64,000 bases of DNA from Tetramitus jugosus (Eukaryota; Heterolobosea; Eutetramitea; Acrasida; Vahlkampfiidae), in the NCBI GenBank assembly GCA_937625935.1, contig OW569366.1, positions 62,001 to 126,000 of the forward strand. Reading direction: 5' to 3'. The position numbers were made by a program, and so were the translations under genes. Each line of letters starts with the position of its first letter. Position 1 is the first letter of the stretch. This document shows, one piece after another, positions 39,008 through 48,941 of this stretch. The notes below the pieces were generated by a model. It was given only the letters and a program-made list of their open reading frames with translations, ran no database searches and had not been told where the DNA came from.

Positions 39008-39275
39008 GGCAAATTTCTTTTAGAAGGATGGAGAACAACCTACAAGACCTCAATGAGCTTAAAGGTGTGGAAAGGTTTCACACATTCTACAGAAGTGGCA
39101 GCTCATCAAGAATTGACCACGTGTGGTGCAACAGAGCAGGAGTTGAGGCTACATGTTTACAAGGAATGTTGTACACAGTGATCACATTCCTACAATGATC
39201 ACACTGAGAACCAATACACAGCCCTCACTGAATCACAGCAGAACAGGGAATATGCATAAGGAGGAACAGACTACC
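39008..39275 (+). repeat. fragment of the LINE-A endonuclease region inside the LINE-B 3' part
   Basis: GGCAAATTTCTTTTAG (39009-39024) matches LINE-A 31325-31340, then the match resumes at GATGGAGAACAACCTACAAG (LINE-A about 31427) and follows LINE-A closely through TTTCACACATTCTACAGAAG, ATTGACCA(C/T)GTGTGGTGC and up to about 31690. About 85 nt and some shorter stretches are missing. The segment is not a 5'-truncated LINE end, since it comes from the endonuclease domain and lacks any 3' end. Confidence 0.75.
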
Positions 39276-39537
39276 AAACTATGTGTTAGTTTCAATTCCA
39301 GAGTATGGGGGATTCATTTGCTGTAGATCCTGTAAGCGATCCACCTCCGGAGGTATGATCCAGGATCTGTTTAGCTAAGAATATGATACTTCCGAGGATG
39401 ACACGGAATGTCGCAACGAGGAATCCTCTGTTCACATCGTTTGTAAATAAGAGATGAAGTTAGTTAGAACAACATTGTGTTACAAGGAACAAAGTTTGGC
39501 ACCGGATAGACTGGTGCTACTACACTTGTATTAAACA

Positions 39538-40188
39538 TTAAATGTTTCCAGATAAAACATCTTTCCATGATTGACGAGCAGAAATCTTCTCCCACCATAA
39601 CTTGACATGTGGGCGATCATTAATCAATGAAGACAATCCAATCTGCTCATGGAACAAAAAGTTTGCATATGTCAAATGGAAAAGATCAGCCAATGTGAAA
39701 CTATTTCCTCCGATGTACTCTTGCTTGCTCAAAATCTTCTCATACACATCCAAGTATCCAGTGAGCTTTTCTATTTTGTCCTGCACCAGTGCTTCATCTG
39801 CACCACCGAGGCCATTCAATGCTTTGAACACCTTTTCAAAAGTAATAATGGATGTATGTGGATCCCAGTATGACATTTCGATCGATGCTCCCTGTTCAAA
39901 CAGCCCCAACTCTTTCAAATCAGTGGGGATCAATTGCGTTCCACTATCCTTGTATTTTGCTTCAATGTATCGACAAATGGCACGCGATTCGTACACTAAA
40001 AATCCATCTTCATCTTCCAATACTGGCATTAAGCCAAATGGTTGTTTCTCCAGGAATTTCTCGCTCTTCTGTTCTTTATTGTAGAAATCAACGTGAATCA
40101 ATTCATAAGGCACTTGTTTCTCTTTCAGTGTGATGAGCACTCGTTGGGTGGGTGTTGAGGATGCAAAGCCATGAATCTTGAGTACCAT
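39538..40188 (-). CDS. glutathione S-transferase
   Basis: The 216-residue protein has the thioredoxin-like N-domain (KIHGFASSTPTQRVLITLKE, PFGLMPVLEDEDGFLVYESR, where MPV holds the cis-Pro and ESR binds glutathione) and the helical C-domain (YIGGNSFTLADLFHLTYAN, the conserved N-capping box with the structural Asp). The Ser near residue 10-11 (SST) fits a catalytic Ser as in phi/theta-like classes. It conjugates glutathione to electrophiles in the cytosol. The stop codon is within a few bases of the LINE-B 3' end, so its native 3' UTR may have been replaced by LINE-B sequence. Confidence 0.92.
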   Translation of the reverse strand: MVLKIHGFASSTPTQRVLITLKEKQVPYELIHVDFYNKEQKSEKFLEKQPFGLMPVLEDEDGFLVYESRAICRYIEAKYKDSGTQLIPTDLKELGLFEQGASIEMSYWDPHTSIITFEKVFKALNGLGGADEALVQDKIEKLTGYLDVYEKILSKQEYIGGNSFTLADLFHLTYANFLFHEQIGLSSLINDRPHVKLWWEKISARQSWKDVLSGNI

Positions 40189-40297
40189 ATTGTTGTTGAT
40201 TGCTGCGTGAGGACATCTGGGCCTGGGTTCAAGTTTGAACAGTGCATGTTCTCAAGGTTTACAACGACGAAACTTCAACCAACCAAAAACTGTGCCC

Positions 40298-40334
40298 TGC
40301 AATTAGAAGCAGTTGTGTACAGTTTCTAATTGCA
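40298..40334. repeat. 11-bp perfect inverted repeat
   Basis: TGCAATTAGAA (40298-40308) and TTCTAATTGCA (40324-40334) are perfect complements around a 15-nt spacer. They lie in the 465-bp gap between the divergent GST and adhesion-GPCR genes; no gene was seen in the rest of that gap. Possible roles are a binding site for a dimeric regulator or an RNA hairpin in a 5' UTR. Confidence 0.5.
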
Positions 40335-40653
40335 AGGATCTTGAAGGTGATGAGCCGTCTCAAGAGAAGGTGGTTTTGTTACTGTAAAGTTTTTCATAGA
40401 TGGACAAGGATATTCCGCCAAAAAACAAAAAACAGGATCATGGAAGTTATCGATCACAGAAAATTCAGATGTCTCTTCCCCTTGCGCTGTTTTGGCATGT
40501 TCTTTTCTGAATGCCTGGTGGATGTTGTCTGACAGTTGACTTTTATCATTCTCCCTCGGGCTATCGCATGGCGGATCATGGAGGGTATCTGTCTAGAAAA
40601 ACCAACAACTTCTTTTGTCCAACGCGAGGGTAATCAACACATCAGTAACAAAG

Positions 40654-43600
40654 ATGCACTCTGTTCGCAGTACCTGCTGGTCTCTCCATTCATTGGTACT
40701 ATTCATTCTGTTTGTGAGTATGATGCTCCTGTCGTCTGTTCCTCATCAACTCTCAATTGTATTTCTACGTGGAACGATGAACAATCAGAATGGTAACTTG
40801 CTGGTGTCTGGAACAATAAAAAAGTGGAATTACTTGAAAGCTTTTACCAACATAACGGACTTGACCTTACCTGCTCAGTCCATCAAGGAAGGCATACTGA
40901 AGACAGCACCCTATGGAAACAATGAACTGATAATCGTTGGATTCTTGAACTCGTTGGATCGAAATGAGATTGATGGAATTCCTTACGATACTGCATCCTC
41001 ACCAGCGTTCATCTCGAGAGTGAACCGGAACGATGGGAACACAATTAACCGTGTCCAAGTAGGTCTTGCGAACAACACCAATTACTACTATACAAACTTG
41101 CATGTTTCAAGCTCTAGAATATTTGCATCATTCTCAGTGTACTGCACTACCTTGGGAGGTTGCCCATTTTTTGTGGGAGGAGCTTCATTGTTCACAGTGG
41201 ACAATATGATGGGATCCGTTGTTGTGATTGAGTTCGATTCTTCTCTATTGGTCGTCAGGTTCTCAAGTGTGCCGATCCAACAATCACAGTTGTATAGCTG
41301 GGGTCTCGTTTACTCAGTTAAAGAAAACACACTTTTCTTACTGGCTCAATACACGTGCAACGGTGCCTCAGTCGACCTTATGGGACAGACGTATGTCTGT
41401 TCGAACAATGGAGCCCAAACCATATTGATAGCGCTCAAGAGTGGGTCTCTTTTGTGGGTAAGAAACTATGTTGCTACGACACTCAATGGCTTTTGCAAAC
41501 CAGGAGGGCTCTCCCTTGACAGTAATACGAATGACGTATTTGTAGGTATCACAGGGTATTCTACGCAATTTTTAGCAATAGATGGATCAACGCCAGTCGA
41601 TCTGGGTGCAACCAAGGATTCTATTCTACTCTTTGAAAGGCTCTCTGCCTCAAATAAGACGCTCATGTGGCGTCAATCATACGGGAAAATGGACAGCGGT
41701 ATAATCACAGCACTCGACAGCAGTAATGACGGACTTTATGTGGTTGGATTATTTGGTGTTTCTGATCCTTTCAATCTGAATTCACTTTCATGGCCATATT
41801 CTTGTGCGTTTATCTCCAAGCTTAACCCGGTAAACGGTAACTTAGTATGGTTCCGAGTTATATCAGACAATATAGTACTTGCCGGGAATCTGGCGCATAT
41901 GTTAGTTTCTGCACGACCAGATACAAGTCTCTACTTCGCTGTGACATCGTCCGCCTCAAATATATCTCTTTGGTCAAGTGACCAAATTTCGCTTGGGAGT
42001 TTCCCTCGCTCGGCAGGTTACGCTCTATCGACCCTAATCGGAATGCTCGATAGTGAAGGCAACTTTCTCTGGCTTCTTACGCTCCCTGGACGATCAGGTC
42101 AGATATTTAGAAGTATTCATTCACTCGTGGACTCTCCTTCTCTCATTGTATCTGGTATCTATTCCGATACAGAGTCACTCTCAGGTCGAGGAGCTTTACT
42201 AGGTAAACTTGATGTGATTCCACTTTGTACTGGTAATTGCTCGAATGTCGGACTTTGTGTTGCTGATGAGACTTGTGCTTGTAACACTGGATATTATGGA
42301 CAAAACTGCTCTGACTTTTCTTGTTATTCTGTGTCCAGACACTACGATATCGTTTGTTCAGCAAACGGTCGCTGCCTCTCTCCAGATGTCTGTGTGTGTA
42401 ATGAGGGAGCGTATGGGGATGATTGTAGCCAAAGTGCACCATCCGTGACGATTCTCCCTGAAAATCCAGGAACTGTTGGATCGTGTATGGTTCCCAGTTT
42501 TGTACTGGATTTCTCGTTGTCTACATCAGTCTCCTTGCATAATGTCACATGGTCAGTGGTACAAGACAACAAAACAGTCCAACAACAATTCACGTCAGCG
42601 ATTTCTTCTCCCTTTGCTCCATCTATTGAATATCTCCATCATGGCAGTTATTTAATCGTTGCCAAACTTCAATCAGTTGTTTTGGGTAAGAAAAATGTTT
42701 ACATTACAACGGATTCTCAATACTCTGGAATGGCTAGTTGCTCTGTTTGTTCGAATCCGTCGAATACTGAGTGTAGATACAACGTTTTCCTCGGCAACGG
42801 TATTGTGAATGGCTCGCTAATACCAATAAGTCGCATGAAGAAATTCACAATTGATGCATTTGATCAGGACATGACAACCTCAAACGCACAAATTACTGGT
42901 TTACAGTTAGAATGGTTGACCAACATTACGGCAAAAAACAATAATGTGGCATCAACATCTTCCCTTCGGTCTCTTTCTATCTTCCCACTCGATGCAACAT
43001 TAGGGATGAATCCCAACGTACTGATTGGCGTAACCCTACGTTTCAAAGTGCCATACATGGAATGGATGACAATAATTGTCAGGATAAGCACAAATGCATC
43101 TCGAGATATTACTCCTGTCGGTAATACTCCCCTCTCAATCACTCCAGAGGAGGGATATAGTCTGAGAGATGATTTCAACATTCAGGCTACAAATTGGATC
43201 GGATCAAATTTGATCTATTCATTCTCCTATCTAGACTTGTTTAGTAGAGAATACATTAGACTCGGAGAATCTACAAAACCCTCCATTGTCACTGTTTTAC
43301 CATCAGGTAATCAAACCCATTTCGAGCTACATGTCCGAGTTAGAGTCATTAATCCAGATAATGGTGATTTTGGGTTAGCCGAGCGTATCATTCATGTTAA
43401 ACCTTCATTTGTAGGTGGATTGCTCACTCAAAAGTTCGAAGAAGCCATCGAATCAGGAAACTACACGACAACACTCACGATAGCTTCGCAAATCATAGAA
43501 GCATCTCAAACTCAAGTCTTGGAAAATTATGATGAGTTAAAGGTGTTGGTTAGTCGAATTTTGAATTATACAGCATTACTTGTCGATCTCAGCCCAGTAT

Positions 43601-45843
43601 CTATCGAACAGCAATTCCTTGTTGTAAATATGGTTACACAGAATAGTATTATCTTATCAGATAGAGACAAGGAGACAGCGCTTGGCATCGTTGGTAATGT
43701 GATTAATGTTGATCAGAAGAATAGTTCTACAACTTTGGTGACCAAAGGTGGCTTCCAGAATGTTGTTAATATCATTTCTAACGTTGCCGCAAATGGATTC
43801 ACAGATCGACATGTTGGCAATTTAACTGTTCAAACAGCTGAAGATTTGGCAAAGCTTATAACCTCAGGGCTATTGGCTCGTGATCCTCCCACTACCTTTA
43901 TCTCTGACAACTTCAGATTGACAGTAGTAATTGGTCAGTTGTCAGATCTTGCAAATTCAACAGTTGGCACCAATAGCGAGAATGATGTTGATTCACTCCA
44001 GATTCCATACAAATTCGCGAGTGATATCAGTGCAGATACCATTACATCATCTATTCTCGTGTTTCAAACAAATCCTTATCAAATCAAATCCCTGGGAGAG
44101 TCTGACACTGCATCCAGCTCCGTCATCGATATCAAATTCAAAAATACCGATGGTTCTGTTATACCTGTGGCCAATCTGACAGAACCTTTAATGATATTAT
44201 TTAATAGGAGTAAGGCAAGATCACAGGGAGCTTGTTCAGATGCCAAATTTCAGTGTCAATACTGGAATGAGCATGAAAAACAATGGAAAACGGATGGTTG
44301 TTATTGGATCGAACATGAAACTGATGATTTTATTTCATGTGCTTGTAATCACACTACCAGCTTCTCAGCTTTTGTTCTCGAAAAAGGAGATACTTGCGTT
44401 GCCTATGCAGGCATTAAGATCACTGGAATTGTGTTTAACTCGATCTACATATTTATTTGTGCTCCCCTGTTGGTTGGACTGTTCTTAGTCATGTATCAAC
44501 AACCCATCAGATCAAGATTTATAGCACCATTCCTAGGTATTGCTGCCATTATTGTTGATAGTGTGTTACAAGGTTGGATTCGAAATGCGTTGTCTCTTGC
44601 CAAGAAACATGCCGTCTCTGATGCCTTTTCCTATATTATCATACTGACTGCGAATCCATTGTTTGTGACTTCGTTATTTGCATTCTTATGGCAACAGATG
44701 AGATTCCTAATGTTGCAAAACATTTACAAGATGATGCCATCCGCAAACAAGTCATACCAGCAAAAGTTCATCCATCTCAACCGTGTTCTGGCTTCGAAGT
44801 TCGTTTTTCTCTCCATTTCCATTTTGGTTGGGGTATCAACAATGGCTTACTTTGTTATTCTGGTCGGTCTAGCTGCCCATTATAATGATATTGGATCAGT
44901 GGACAAAAGAGACTCGATTGTAACGGTTCAGGCAGTATCATTTGCTGCCATGCTTCTCATTCTATCTATTGGCATTGTCATCACACTGCTCATTGATATC
45001 ATGTACTCTATGAAACAAGAATCAGCGGCTACATCCACCTTTGACGATCACGACAGAGATCAACAACAAATATATGTGAAGAAAACCAAGGGTTTAGGTT
45101 TACTCAAGAAATACTTCATTGGCGACCCATTGCTCTTTCGAACTGAAGCAGGTATTATTATTATCGCTGTGCTAATCATCCTTGTTCTTTACTCGATAGG
45201 TATTGCAACCATTATTCAGGATCCAAGACTTAAGACCCCGATCATGATCGTTCGTACTGTTATTGAACTGATATTCATGTTTGTAAGAATATTCGCATTT
45301 GGAGGTTTCATTTTCATTGTGAGCTTGAAAAATATGATACAGAAGAGAAGATCCTCTCATTATAAGCTACTATCTTCCGCGTCAGAACTTTCCTCCAAAG
45401 AAACTGTGCACGACCAGAAAGTTTTGGACCTGTTGAGGCATCAGGTGGGATATAATCTAGTGCATGATTATTGCCGCAAAGAATTCTCACTGGAAAATGT
45501 ATTGCTATGGAAAGAGTTGGAATCTTTGCGCTCTGATAACCTACTGATGAGCACAGAGGACAGAAAGAAAATGTTGCACGACATTCAGGAACTGTACATT
45601 GAGAATAATAGTGTCAGGCAGCTCAACATCTCGAACCAAGGAAAGCAAGCCTTCTTGAAGGTGGCAAAGTTGGAAGAGCCTTCTGCTGCAGATGCTGAAG
45701 GAGCATTAGCTAAACTGTATGGCGTTTGTATGATGAACATTGCAGATACAATGACTCGATTAGGAGCTACTGAAGCCTATAAGAACTATATGTTAGCAAA
45801 AGATGCATCCAACGAGCTCAAGGATGATTTCTCGAGTCATTAA
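40654..45843 (+). CDS. adhesion-type GPCR with EGF, REJ-like, GPS and C-terminal RGS domain (1729 aa)
   Basis: The ATG at 40654 opens a signal peptide (SLHSLVLFILFVSMMLLSS). The first 500 residues look like a beta-propeller. Two EGF-like modules follow at about 523-590 (GLCVADETCACNTGYYGQNC; GRCLSPDVCVCNEGAYGDDC), then a REJ-like region, a GAIN/GPS motif near 1200-1240 (Cys pairs plus CACNHTTSFSAF, where autoproteolysis occurs in animal homologues), seven helices at about 1255-1560, and an RGS domain at about 1590-1716 (YCRKEFSLENVLLWKELESL). RGS domains speed GTP hydrolysis on G-alpha, so the receptor may both sense and switch off its own pathway. No intron. Confidence 0.88.
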   Translation: MHSVRSTCWSLHSLVLFILFVSMMLLSSVPHQLSIVFLRGTMNNQNGNLLVSGTIKKWNYLKAFTNITDLTLPAQSIKEGILKTAPYGNNELIIVGFLNSLDRNEIDGIPYDTASSPAFISRVNRNDGNTINRVQVGLANNTNYYYTNLHVSSSRIFASFSVYCTTLGGCPFFVGGASLFTVDNMMGSVVVIEFDSSLLVVRFSSVPIQQSQLYSWGLVYSVKENTLFLLAQYTCNGASVDLMGQTYVCSNNGAQTILIALKSGSLLWVRNYVATTLNGFCKPGGLSLDSNTNDVFVGITGYSTQFLAIDGSTPVDLGATKDSILLFERLSASNKTLMWRQSYGKMDSGIITALDSSNDGLYVVGLFGVSDPFNLNSLSWPYSCAFISKLNPVNGNLVWFRVISDNIVLAGNLAHMLVSARPDTSLYFAVTSSASNISLWSSDQISLGSFPRSAGYALSTLIGMLDSEGNFLWLLTLPGRSGQIFRSIHSLVDSPSLIVSGIYSDTESLSGRGALLGKLDVIPLCTGNCSNVGLCVADETCACNTGYYGQNCSDFSCYSVSRHYDIVCSANGRCLSPDVCVCNEGAYGDDCSQSAPSVTILPENPGTVGSCMVPSFVLDFSLSTSVSLHNVTWSVVQDNKTVQQQFTSAISSPFAPSIEYLHHGSYLIVAKLQSVVLGKKNVYITTDSQYSGMASCSVCSNPSNTECRYNVFLGNGIVNGSLIPISRMKKFTIDAFDQDMTTSNAQITGLQLEWLTNITAKNNNVASTSSLRSLSIFPLDATLGMNPNVLIGVTLRFKVPYMEWMTIIVRISTNASRDITPVGNTPLSITPEEGYSLRDDFNIQATNWIGSNLIYSFSYLDLFSREYIRLGESTKPSIVTVLPSGNQTHFELHVRVRVINPDNGDFGLAERIIHVKPSFVGGLLTQKFEEAIESGNYTTTLTIASQIIEASQTQVLENYDELKVLVSRILNYTALLVDLSPVSIEQQFLVVNMVTQNSIILSDRDKETALGIVGNVINVDQKNSSTTLVTKGGFQNVVNIISNVAANGFTDRHVGNLTVQTAEDLAKLITSGLLARDPPTTFISDNFRLTVVIGQLSDLANSTVGTNSENDVDSLQIPYKFASDISADTITSSILVFQTNPYQIKSLGESDTASSSVIDIKFKNTDGSVIPVANLTEPLMILFNRSKARSQGACSDAKFQCQYWNEHEKQWKTDGCYWIEHETDDFISCACNHTTSFSAFVLEKGDTCVAYAGIKITGIVFNSIYIFICAPLLVGLFLVMYQQPIRSRFIAPFLGIAAIIVDSVLQGWIRNALSLAKKHAVSDAFSYIIILTANPLFVTSLFAFLWQQMRFLMLQNIYKMMPSANKSYQQKFIHLNRVLASKFVFLSISILVGVSTMAYFVILVGLAAHYNDIGSVDKRDSIVTVQAVSFAAMLLILSIGIVITLLIDIMYSMKQESAATSTFDDHDRDQQQIYVKKTKGLGLLKKYFIGDPLLFRTEAGIIIIAVLIILVLYSIGIATIIQDPRLKTPIMIVRTVIELIFMFVRIFAFGGFIFIVSLKNMIQKRRSSHYKLLSSASELSSKETVHDQKVLDLLRHQVGYNLVHDYCRKEFSLENVLLWKELESLRSDNLLMSTEDRKKMLHDIQELYIENNSVRQLNISNQGKQAFLKVAKLEEPSAADAEGALAKLYGVCMMNIADTMTRLGATEAYKNYMLAKDASNELKDDFSSH

Positions 45844-45918
45844 ACACTTTGTATGGCCTCCTAATCTCTTATTTTTCTTCCCTTGTTGGAACTCCATCCT
45901 CAGCCGCGTCGAAAACAA

Positions 45919-46230
45919 TAACTGTCACAAGTGCTTTGCCATAAACCAATTACGCAACTCTCGTCTCATCACCCAACAGTGACTGCATCGGGTCAAGCTG
46001 ACCAAATTTTCACTTTCGAAGGATCAAAGTGTTTTGGTCACACCATTCGATGGAATCAAAAAAGTTTGTACGTAAATTTGCCATGTTGTTAGAGACCTGC
46101 ATGAATTCACACGACACCAACATTTGGCCGAGCAAGAAGGCGAACAAATGAGAAGAGAACATGCCCAACGTCAAGCAAGAAAGAAAGGAACAAGATGATT
46201 GCTCTCTGTGTGGTGCACTTAAGAGGTTCG
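45919..46230 (+). other. coding-like remnant or short spliced gene, unresolved
   Basis: A frame open from about 45919 reads QADQIFTFEGSKCFGHTIRW up to a GTACGT donor (46070); a TTGTTAG acceptor at about 46092 joins it in frame to DLHEFTRHQHLAEQEGEQMR and stops at about 46190. The last part then seems to continue in another frame as KEQDDCSLCGALKRFVT (stop near 46238). No ATG fits and one frame change is needed, so this may be a degraded small gene. The codon content looks more coding than the surrounding spacer. Confidence 0.25.
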
Positions 46231-46298
46231 TCACATGAGATCAATAAATTGCATCAAAACAACAAACTCAGCCCGCAACAAAAAAACCAATAAAAACG

Positions 46299-47672
46299 AT
46301 GCCACAAAAATCATCCATTCAAACATTGCCTCCCTATTGTGATCAAGAGCCTCTGTCTGGTGCGAATGCTGGTGGATTTACTTATACTTCCATTGTCAAG
46401 AGATTACCTGATATTATTGACTCTGTTGTTCATCACAATCGGACGAATTCTGGGTTGACTGCTGATCAAATTCAAAGATTGAATGCATTAAAGAGTGATA
46501 TTGCATTGTCTGATGGTGGAAATCCCACAAACAGTGCCCTTCATTTGAAAGAAATGAATGATATTGATGATGAGGAGAGAAAAGATTGGATTCAATATCA
46601 GAAAATGTATAAAGTAACGGAGAAGAGCTGGTTGCAGTTGCCATGGTTTTTTGTTGAGAATTGGATGTACAAGTTGGTACTTGATATCTGTGTTGTGAAG
46701 AAGGAACATGATGATGATGGTGAAACAGTCATCACGGATCCATTTGAGCAACAAAAGATTGAGTCGTTGGATCAGGCTTTCGAATCGGGGTCAGTTTCTG
46801 TGATTGCGCGCACAGTGCAGCACTACTTGGACAAACTGAGTGCTTCTTCGTCGTCTGATGATGATCAGCACGAAGATCGAAGAGAGTTTTTGGCGTATTT
46901 GATTGGTGCTGATCTGTGGGGCAATAAGGCTGATTTGTCCTTTAGTGGTGGTGTTGTTGAGAACAACGATGAAGAAACGCATGATCACTCTACGATTTCT
47001 AAAGAACTGAGATCGCAGTACATTGTGGATGATGACTCGGAACTAACGATAAATACGATCGAAAAGGACGAACCACAGAGCTACAACTTTATTGTTGATA
47101 ACTGTGGTTTAGAGCTCGTCTGTGATTTATTCTTTGGTTATTGCCTCAATCAAGTGTTTCATGCGAAACATGTGACGTTTTATGTCAAGACACAACCTGT
47201 TTTTGTCTCTGATGCAATGATCAAAGATGTATATTATACAATCGAGCGCATGGAGCAGTCCAAGGATACCATCATTGAAAAGTTTGGAAGATTGTTCAGA
47301 GAGAGCATTGACAGTGGTCGATGGATCATTCAATCTCACAAGTTCTTCACGAGTCCTACTCCATTTTATCAAATGGACAACGATTTGTATGACAAGATTG
47401 CTCAATCTGGCCAATTGACCATTCTGAAGGGTGATGCCAATTATCGACGATTGTTCAACGATAGAAATTATGATATTAGTGAACCCTTCGAAGAATTGGT
47501 CGACAATTTCCCAACTGATCTTCTTTCCTTGAGGACACTAAAGTCTGATTGCTTGGTGGGTCTCTCCAGCGAAGAGCAAAAACAGAAAGCAAAGAGTCTC
47601 TATGAAAGCGATCCAGAATGGAGAGTCAATGGCAAATATGGTGTGATTAGTTGGTCGAAGTTTCGATCATAG
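46299..47672 (+). CDS. DUF89/ARMT1-like damage-control phosphatase
   Basis: The family are metal-dependent phosphatases that hydrolyse damaged or overflow sugar phosphates such as fructose-1-phosphate; human ARMT1 is the closest type. In the 457-residue protein the typical pieces are seen: PPYCDQEPLSG and FTYTSIVKRLPDIID at the N-terminus, LQLPWFFVENWMYKLVLDI, the metal/substrate motif FIVDNCGLELVCDL (Asp-Asn, residues about 265-280), HVTFYVKTQPVFVSDAM, and KGDANYRRLFNDRNYD with the second conserved acid, followed by LSLRTLKSDCLVGL. Cytosolic, no signal. Its start is the first ATG after an in-frame stop. Confidence 0.85.
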   Translation: MPQKSSIQTLPPYCDQEPLSGANAGGFTYTSIVKRLPDIIDSVVHHNRTNSGLTADQIQRLNALKSDIALSDGGNPTNSALHLKEMNDIDDEERKDWIQYQKMYKVTEKSWLQLPWFFVENWMYKLVLDICVVKKEHDDDGETVITDPFEQQKIESLDQAFESGSVSVIARTVQHYLDKLSASSSSDDDQHEDRREFLAYLIGADLWGNKADLSFSGGVVENNDEETHDHSTISKELRSQYIVDDDSELTINTIEKDEPQSYNFIVDNCGLELVCDLFFGYCLNQVFHAKHVTFYVKTQPVFVSDAMIKDVYYTIERMEQSKDTIIEKFGRLFRESIDSGRWIIQSHKFFTSPTPFYQMDNDLYDKIAQSGQLTILKGDANYRRLFNDRNYDISEPFEELVDNFPTDLLSLRTLKSDCLVGLSSEEQKQKAKSLYESDPEWRVNGKYGVISWSKFRS

Positions 47673-47723
47673 ATAACAGAACTGAAACTTTTCAGTACAT
47701 ATATTTTATTTTCCTTTATATCG

Positions 47724-48866
47724 TTACTTCTTACCGAATAATGCCAACAACATGCATCCTGGCAGCAAAAACAGTAGAGTAAATACAGTGAACTGTAGAA
47801 TAGCTTTCCAACCTCTGAGTTCTCTGAAAAAGACAATTCCAATAATACCACCCACAACAAGTGCACACTGAGTCAACGGAAATCCAACAGTGAGTCCCAA
47901 TGGAGAAAGTGCAGCCACAGTGCTACCTACATTGCCCAAATTCCAAATAAAACCAACCAACAAGCCTGGAAACAGAGTCTCCTTTGGATGAAACTTTGGA
48001 ATCTCTCTCTTCACCAAAAAGTATATCACAAACAGAACTGGTGTCACAATAAGAACTCCAATTCCAAAACTAAGACAATAAATAATGGACTTATCAGGAT
48101 TGAAACGAGCAGGAACCATCATCGAACCATTGAAAAGACCTAGTCCCACGCAACACAGCACTCCCAGAATAAAATCCTTTGATTTCTTCAATAGAGCAAT
48201 TGCCTTCTCCTTTTTTGTCATTGGCACATCCATCTGTTCTGTCAACTGAGTTTCAATCTCGTGTCGATCATCAGAGGCAGTGACAGAAGACACGACAGCA
48301 GTTGACCGAACACTGGGATTCGTAGACTTGGAATGCTGTAACCTTGACTCGACATCATCATGATTCAGGTGTGCACTCTCAGAATGCTCTTGTTTGTCGT
48401 TTTCAGCAACAGCAACAGCATCATCGGACTTGCACATGGCGACACCAAAGATACCTAGCAACAACAATATCATTCCCAATGCAGTGAGCCATCCATTCTT
48501 CACAGGATCCCTAAACACTACAGCTCCCCACAAGAATGAAACAAGAATCGTGAGACCACTCCACAAACCTTGAGCTACACTCAATCCCAAAAACCGTAGC
48601 GCGAAAATGGAAAATAAACTGGCGGGAACCCACAAACTGGCGCCAATGATGCCCCAGTAGGAAAAATGGAAGGGCTTATCGGAGAATAGCAACAACAGCC
48701 AACTACTTGCAAAGATGGTAAAGGAATAGTAGAGTTGGAGAACCATGGGATCAACCTTTGTTCTTTGCACAGGAGGAATCTTGATGGGAACATTCATGAT
48801 ACCAAAAAAGACGATGGCACTAGCCACACCAACCCATCCAAGTGTTGAAGTGATCTCTTGAGTCAT
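47724..48866 (-). CDS. TMEM144-like transporter (DMT superfamily)
   Basis: The 380-residue protein has about ten hydrophobic helices in two five-helix halves, separated by a charged loop (residues about 160-225, Ser/Glu/His-rich). The first half has GWVGVASAIVFFGIMNVPIK, VDPMVLQLYYSFTIF and LWVPASLFSIFALRFLGLSV; the second has GLFNGSMMVPARFNPD and LVGFIWNLGNVGSTVAALSP. This is the pattern of TMEM144 and the related glucose/ribose-uptake-type carriers. Substrate is probably a carbohydrate, by family; this is not shown. The C-terminus ends in KK. Confidence 0.8.
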   Translation of the reverse strand: MTQEITSTLGWVGVASAIVFFGIMNVPIKIPPVQRTKVDPMVLQLYYSFTIFASSWLLLLFSDKPFHFSYWGIIGASLWVPASLFSIFALRFLGLSVAQGLWSGLTILVSFLWGAVVFRDPVKNGWLTALGMILLLLGIFGVAMCKSDDAVAVAENDKQEHSESAHLNHDDVESRLQHSKSTNPSVRSTAVVSSVTASDDRHEIETQLTEQMDVPMTKKEKAIALLKKSKDFILGVLCCVGLGLFNGSMMVPARFNPDKSIIYCLSFGIGVLIVTPVLFVIYFLVKREIPKFHPKETLFPGLLVGFIWNLGNVGSTVAALSPLGLTVGFPLTQCALVVGGIIGIVFFRELRGWKAILQFTVFTLLFLLPGCMLLALFGKK

Positions 48867-48941
48867 GATGTTAAAAATTTGTGTTTTTTGTTTGTCGTTG
48901 TTTGAGAGAGTTTATTTGCTTGGTTTGTTTTTTTGGATCAT

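Larger units (their letters stand above)
34878..39536 (+). mobile_element. LINE-B: decayed related LINE in tandem with LINE-A
   Basis: LINE-B starts right after the second copy of LINE-A's TSD (GCGAACACATG, ATG at 34886) and ends near 39530 (ACTTGTATTAAACATTAAATG), directly against the GST stop codon. Its frames are homologous to LINE-A along the whole length but broken at several sites. No long A-run remains. The end sequence AACATTAAA resembles the AACATTTAAA at its 5' junction and may be a worn target-site duplication, so LINE-B was probably there first and LINE-A later entered its 5' junction. Confidence 0.75.
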
